Assembly: GCF_035046485.1 (NCBI RefSeq)
Contig: NC_085138.1
Location: 89,577,228-89,641,227 of the forward strand
Reading direction: 5' to 3'
Source: Aedes albopictus
Lineage: Eukaryota; Arthropoda; Insecta; Diptera; Culicidae
DNA: 64,000 nt
A program made the position numbers and the translations under genes. Shown in pieces: positions 61,032 through 64,000 of this stretch (within the stretch, counting starts at the first letter, position 1; each line of letters begins with the position of its first letter). A model generated the notes under the pieces. The model saw nothing but the letters and a program-made list of their open reading frames with translations, was not told where the DNA came from and did no database searches.

Positions 61032-61143
61032 CCCTATTTTGTTATCTGTTATCAATAAAGAGAAAATTTGTTCATTACTATTCTGAGAGCCAAACCGATT
61101 AGTTCATTTTATTAACGCTCTACGGCCAGCCCCCAATAGAAAG

Positions 61144-61738
61144 TACTTACAGGCTTATGTGCCTGAGGGTTGCGAGCGCGTACCGTACCGTGTCACACGA
61201 CGCTCTCTGCGTCATTACTGGTATGGTGCCTATCAGCATTCTTATCAGTGAGGACATGGAGTGCTTCGAAATGCGCGGCACAAGAGGCATACGCAGGACT
61301 GTCAGGATGGCCTCTATGGTCAAATGGCAGCGCACGTGGGACAGTTCCACCAAAGGAAGGTGGACCTATAGGTTGATACCGAGGGTAGATAGTTGGATTA
61401 ATAGGCGCCATGGGGAAGTTACATTCCACCTGACACAGGTCCTTACAGGTCATGGTTGCTTCCGACAGTATCTACACCGTTTCGGGCATGCGGATTCTCC
61501 CGAATGCCCAGTGTGCAATGGTTTAGAGGAAACGGCGGAACACGTTTTGTTCGTGTGCCCGCGTTTTCGCACAATGCGTGACCGCATGCTTGCCACATGC
61601 GGGGAGGACACAACTCCGGACAACTTGGTCCAGAGGATGTGTAGGGATGAGTTTGGCTGGAACGCCGTTTCAACGGCTATTACCCACATCGTCTGGGAGC
61701 TACAGAGGAGGTGGCGCGTGGACTCGGAGAATGGCTAG
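61144..61738 (+). pseudogene. R1 ORF2 C-terminal part (copy B, right of Copia)
   Basis: The frame continues the ORF2 protein interrupted at 54424 and runs to the stop at 61736-61738. It has the Cys-His motif CPVCNGLEETAEHVLFVC (one residue, S to L, different from copy A) and ends WRVDSENG as in copy A. The 3' UTR follows to 62306. Confidence 0.9.
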
Positions 61739-62354
61739 TCCAGATGCAGTACAAGAGGTGGTCCAGGGGTTCGGAGTCGGCTTCGTAGGTCATACCGGTG
61801 CCCTGCGGTCGAGATCGACCCTTACAACGATTAAGTGGCCGCGGAGAGGAAGTCCCGGTAGCGGTGCTGTCGTGGCGTCGGTCTACTGGGTTGGATCCGA
61901 GCCCGCGGTTGGAAAGGGGTCCCCGGCAAGGGTCGGGGTAGGTGAGATCCTGCTGTCTGCAACCTACGGGTGCATCTGATAGGGCCTGGACAGTAGTGAT
62001 ACCCTTCCTTACGGGCAGGTCAGATCGGGTTGCACGTGGGCATCAGTTCTTGATGTCCGCTCAGCAGTAGGGCGCGGGCGGGGTTGACCCTGCCCGCCTT
62101 CCGAGGACAAAGGGAGTGGCGAGGACCACTCGGGAAACTGGCTAAGCGCCAGCATGCTACCGTGATGGACTCTCCAAAGCAAGTCATCGATGTTCGTTGC
62201 TGCAGGCTACGCAGCTAACCTTGTGGGTGCGATGTGCACTAGCCCCTCTCTGAAGCAATACCTTCTTGGTGGTTCCGGAGAGACGTAGAGTTTGGCGACC
62301 ATAGGGGGCTGTCCATAAACCACGTGGTCATTTTTTTTTGGACTTTTCAGTCTT

Positions 62355-62575
62355 TCAAGTCCCGGATAGCCTATGCCGGATACTGGGGGTTCTTCCAAAA
62401 TAGAGTGCTAATCTATGACACTGAGGAAGGCGAGAGGAGCTACAACATCCCCGCGTTCCATCCTGGGCCTGGTATGTACTATGGAACACGGCGTATAATG
62501 GCGTATTGAGTCTCACACTTCCACCGGGCGTAAAGCTGGTCGATTTTGCCGACGACATTACCTTTATTTTCTGCT
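62355..62575 (+). pseudogene. Diverged R1-type RT fragment
   Basis: Encodes FQNRVLIYDTEEGERSYNI and, after frame changes, LVDFADDITFIF. It corresponds to the RT centre of copies A and B (FQNRVLVYDTEVG ... FADDITLEV) but is much more diverged and lacks the flanking parts. It is a separate, older insertion. Confidence 0.7.
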
Positions 62576-63766
62576 GGAGGTTCGACTGTTTGGTTTCAAC
62601 AATCAATTAAAACCGGCTGCTCAGACTTGAACTAACAACCGATGTTTATTACTAGCCCAACGTTTCGACACGAGGTTAGTGTCTTCTTCAGGGGAAAACT
62701 AATTTGGTTGTTTAAGACCAAAAACGTGATCGAGTAAGTGATTCAAGTGATCAACCGAAACGTGAAGGGACTCGAGAGTTTCTACAGGCTGAGATGAATT
62801 TTCACTTGACACAATTTCTGTCTGATTTGTTTTTAATTCTTACATTCAGCTAGAGCTTACCAAGGAAACAAACGGTGTTTTTGCACAATTTCCTCGGAAG
62901 TTTTCAGTGCAGCCACGTTTGATAGTTTAGCAGAGATCGTACGTTATAGATCAAGAAATATTCTACTACGACCTAGAAAACAAAATCACTCAATAACTTG
63001 CTGATTGATGACCTTATCGAGCTGTTTGGATGACAATAAAAAGGAAGCAATTGATTGCAACGATGCGCTTGTTTCAACCTTAGGTGGATTCATCCAGTTC
63101 GGCTGTTTACAACCATATAGGTGGTGACGCACGATTCAGAAACTAAAACCCGTTTTCGCAAGAATAAGTTACGTTTCTTATTGCAACGATCTTGCCAAAC
63201 AAATCGTTCTTGCTGAATCACGTTATACCTAACAGAGAGTAGATTAGTAAAGAAAACTTTCAATCCCCGAGGCGTCAATTGAAAATTGATTACGATCAGA
63301 TTGTCGCTTCGCTTCCCGGCGCAGTAGCCGACCGACCGGCAATTCTTATCTTAATGTCTCTTTGTGGGCAATACAAAAACCTGGCGAAGACAAGGCCTAC
63401 ACAATGAAAAATTCTGAATGAAATAGGTATCAGGATTTCGATGAAAAAGATAGAATACATCAAAGTTTCGCAGATTGTTGAGCACATTCGGTAATATAAT
63501 ATCGAAGTGTTAATGTAGCGTGGTTCTGTTATTTTACGGAGTTACGACTTTTCCTGAAGCATCCGTAACACCGGAGACGGTGATTATTTTTTACTGTGCA
63601 AACAACCAACGAAGCGAATCAAAACAAGCAAGCTCCTCGTTTACGGGTGACTGATAAGGAGCCACACGAACTGTATGCAAATACCTACCTAACTCAATCT
63701 AGGCTAATTCAGCCATTAAACATCTATTGAAGAAACGAAAAATAAATATAAAACGAAAAGACCTAC
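62576..63766. other. LRRC58 intron sequence with a ribozyme-like motif
   Basis: Mostly single-copy-looking intron. At 62658-62692 the minus strand reads CTGAAGAAGACAC...GTGTCGAAACG, resembling the core of the hammerhead ribozymes carried by Penelope-like elements. The small minus-strand frames at 63090-63487 are not recognised. Confidence 0.4.
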
Positions 63767-64000
63767 CTCGGTGAGGTTTTTCAGCGTGATGATTTCGCGC
63801 GGCAGATGCTTCAGGCGGTTCTTGTGCAGCAGCAGCGACTTGAGATGCACCAGACGGGCGATCGAGCTCGGCAGCGCCTCGATCAGGTTATCACAGAGTA
63901 CAAGAGCGTGGAGATTATTGAGCAGCCCGACGGTGTCCGGGATCTCCGTGATGAAGTTCCCGCCGAGCGAGAGGAGCTGCAGGCTGGAAAGTTGCGGAAA
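63767..64000 (-). CDS. LRRC58: LRRC58-type protein, leucine-rich-repeat exon (5' end outside window)
   Basis: On the minus strand this exon runs in from beyond base 64000 and ends before GTAGGT (plus-strand ACCTAC at 63761-63766), phase 0. Its 78 codons contain about three LRR units with the LxxLxLxxN pattern: LQLLSLGGNFITEIP, LHALVLCDNLIEALP and LKSLLLHKNRLKHLPREI. The order and the GGNFI.(D/E)IP and LVLCDN motifs match vertebrate LRRC58. Together with the other three exons it gives 195 residues. The N-terminal LRRs lie outside the window. Regulation cannot be seen here. Confidence 0.92.

Larger units (their letters stand above)
54425..61138 (+). mobile_element. Copia-type LTR retrotransposon inserted in R1 copy B
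   Basis: The 5-bp TSD GAAAG lies at 54420-54424 and 61139-61143. The 5' LTR is 54425-54587 (163 bp, TGTGGAAGTAGG to CCCCAATA). It is followed directly by GGTTATGGGCC, a primer site resembling that of Drosophila copia (internal initiator-tRNA Met). A purine run GAGGAGGAG precedes the 3' LTR at 58762. The 3' LTR is split into 58762-58844 and 61059-61138, which add up to the same 163 bp and match the 5' LTR by eye. Insertion is therefore recent. Confidence 0.92.
50690..62306 (+). mobile_element. R1-clade non-LTR retrotransposon (copy B), split by a Copia element
   Basis: The 5' region (about 50690-50804), ORF1 and most of ORF2 lie to 54424. The rest of ORF2 and the 3' UTR resume at 61139 after the Copia insertion (TSD GAAAG). 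Compared with copy A the 3' end is lost at about 62306, where an unrelated GGGCTGTCCATAAACCACGT sequence begins. The 5' boundary is approximate since no matching TSD remains. It lies in an LRRC58 intron, antisense to that gene. Confidence 0.88.

Overview
This is insect nuclear DNA, almost certainly from a culicine mosquito (Aedes-like). The evidence is several tRNA-headed SINEs that I recognise as the Aedes Feilai type, R1, Copia and I-type retroelements, many small foldback elements, and two conserved animal genes with GT-AG introns inflated by repeats. Only about 1.7 kb of the 64 kb is host coding sequence. Species cannot be settled from the window.

Gene 1 is the 3' part of shaggy (sgg, GSK3 kinase), on the + strand. 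Five coding exons (16938-17048, 17126-17363, 17811-18004, 29017-29203, 32869-33260) join in frame and encode 373 residues, from just after the end of the kinase N-lobe to the stop codon. The exons for the ATP-binding lobe are not in the window, so bases 1-16937 are probably upstream intron. A possible sixth, 57-nt in-frame cassette exon (18359-18415) falls exactly where mammalian GSK3-beta carries its alternative insert. The introns hold a 24-bp satellite and its decayed relatives (about 9.9-16.7 kb, 19-24 kb and 25.3-26.4 kb) and a 23-bp hairpin satellite of about 146 units (29.3-32.7 kb). An A-rich probable 3' UTR runs to about 35.4 kb.

Gene 2 is an LRRC58-type leucine-rich-repeat gene on the - strand, tail-to-tail with sgg. 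Four coding exons (>64000-63767, 49256-49067, 44579-44486, 44370-44301) give the last 195 residues. The last exon, 70 nt, was found from splice sites, phase and a conserved C-terminus.

Between the genes (35.4-44.3 kb) are a broken I-type retrotransposon, a further reverse-transcriptase fragment and nested foldback elements. The LRRC58 introns hold two near-identical R1-clade copies in direct orientation. The downstream copy is split by a Copia element with 163-bp LTRs. That Copia element carries a 147-bp MITE in its integrase region and a 2.2-kb retroelement in its 3' LTR. Many insertion boundaries are fixed by target-site duplications (TSDs) read directly from the sequence.

No bacterial-type operons, CRISPR arrays, rRNA genes or free-standing tRNA genes were seen. 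Very long open frames over the satellites are artefacts of stop-free repeat units.
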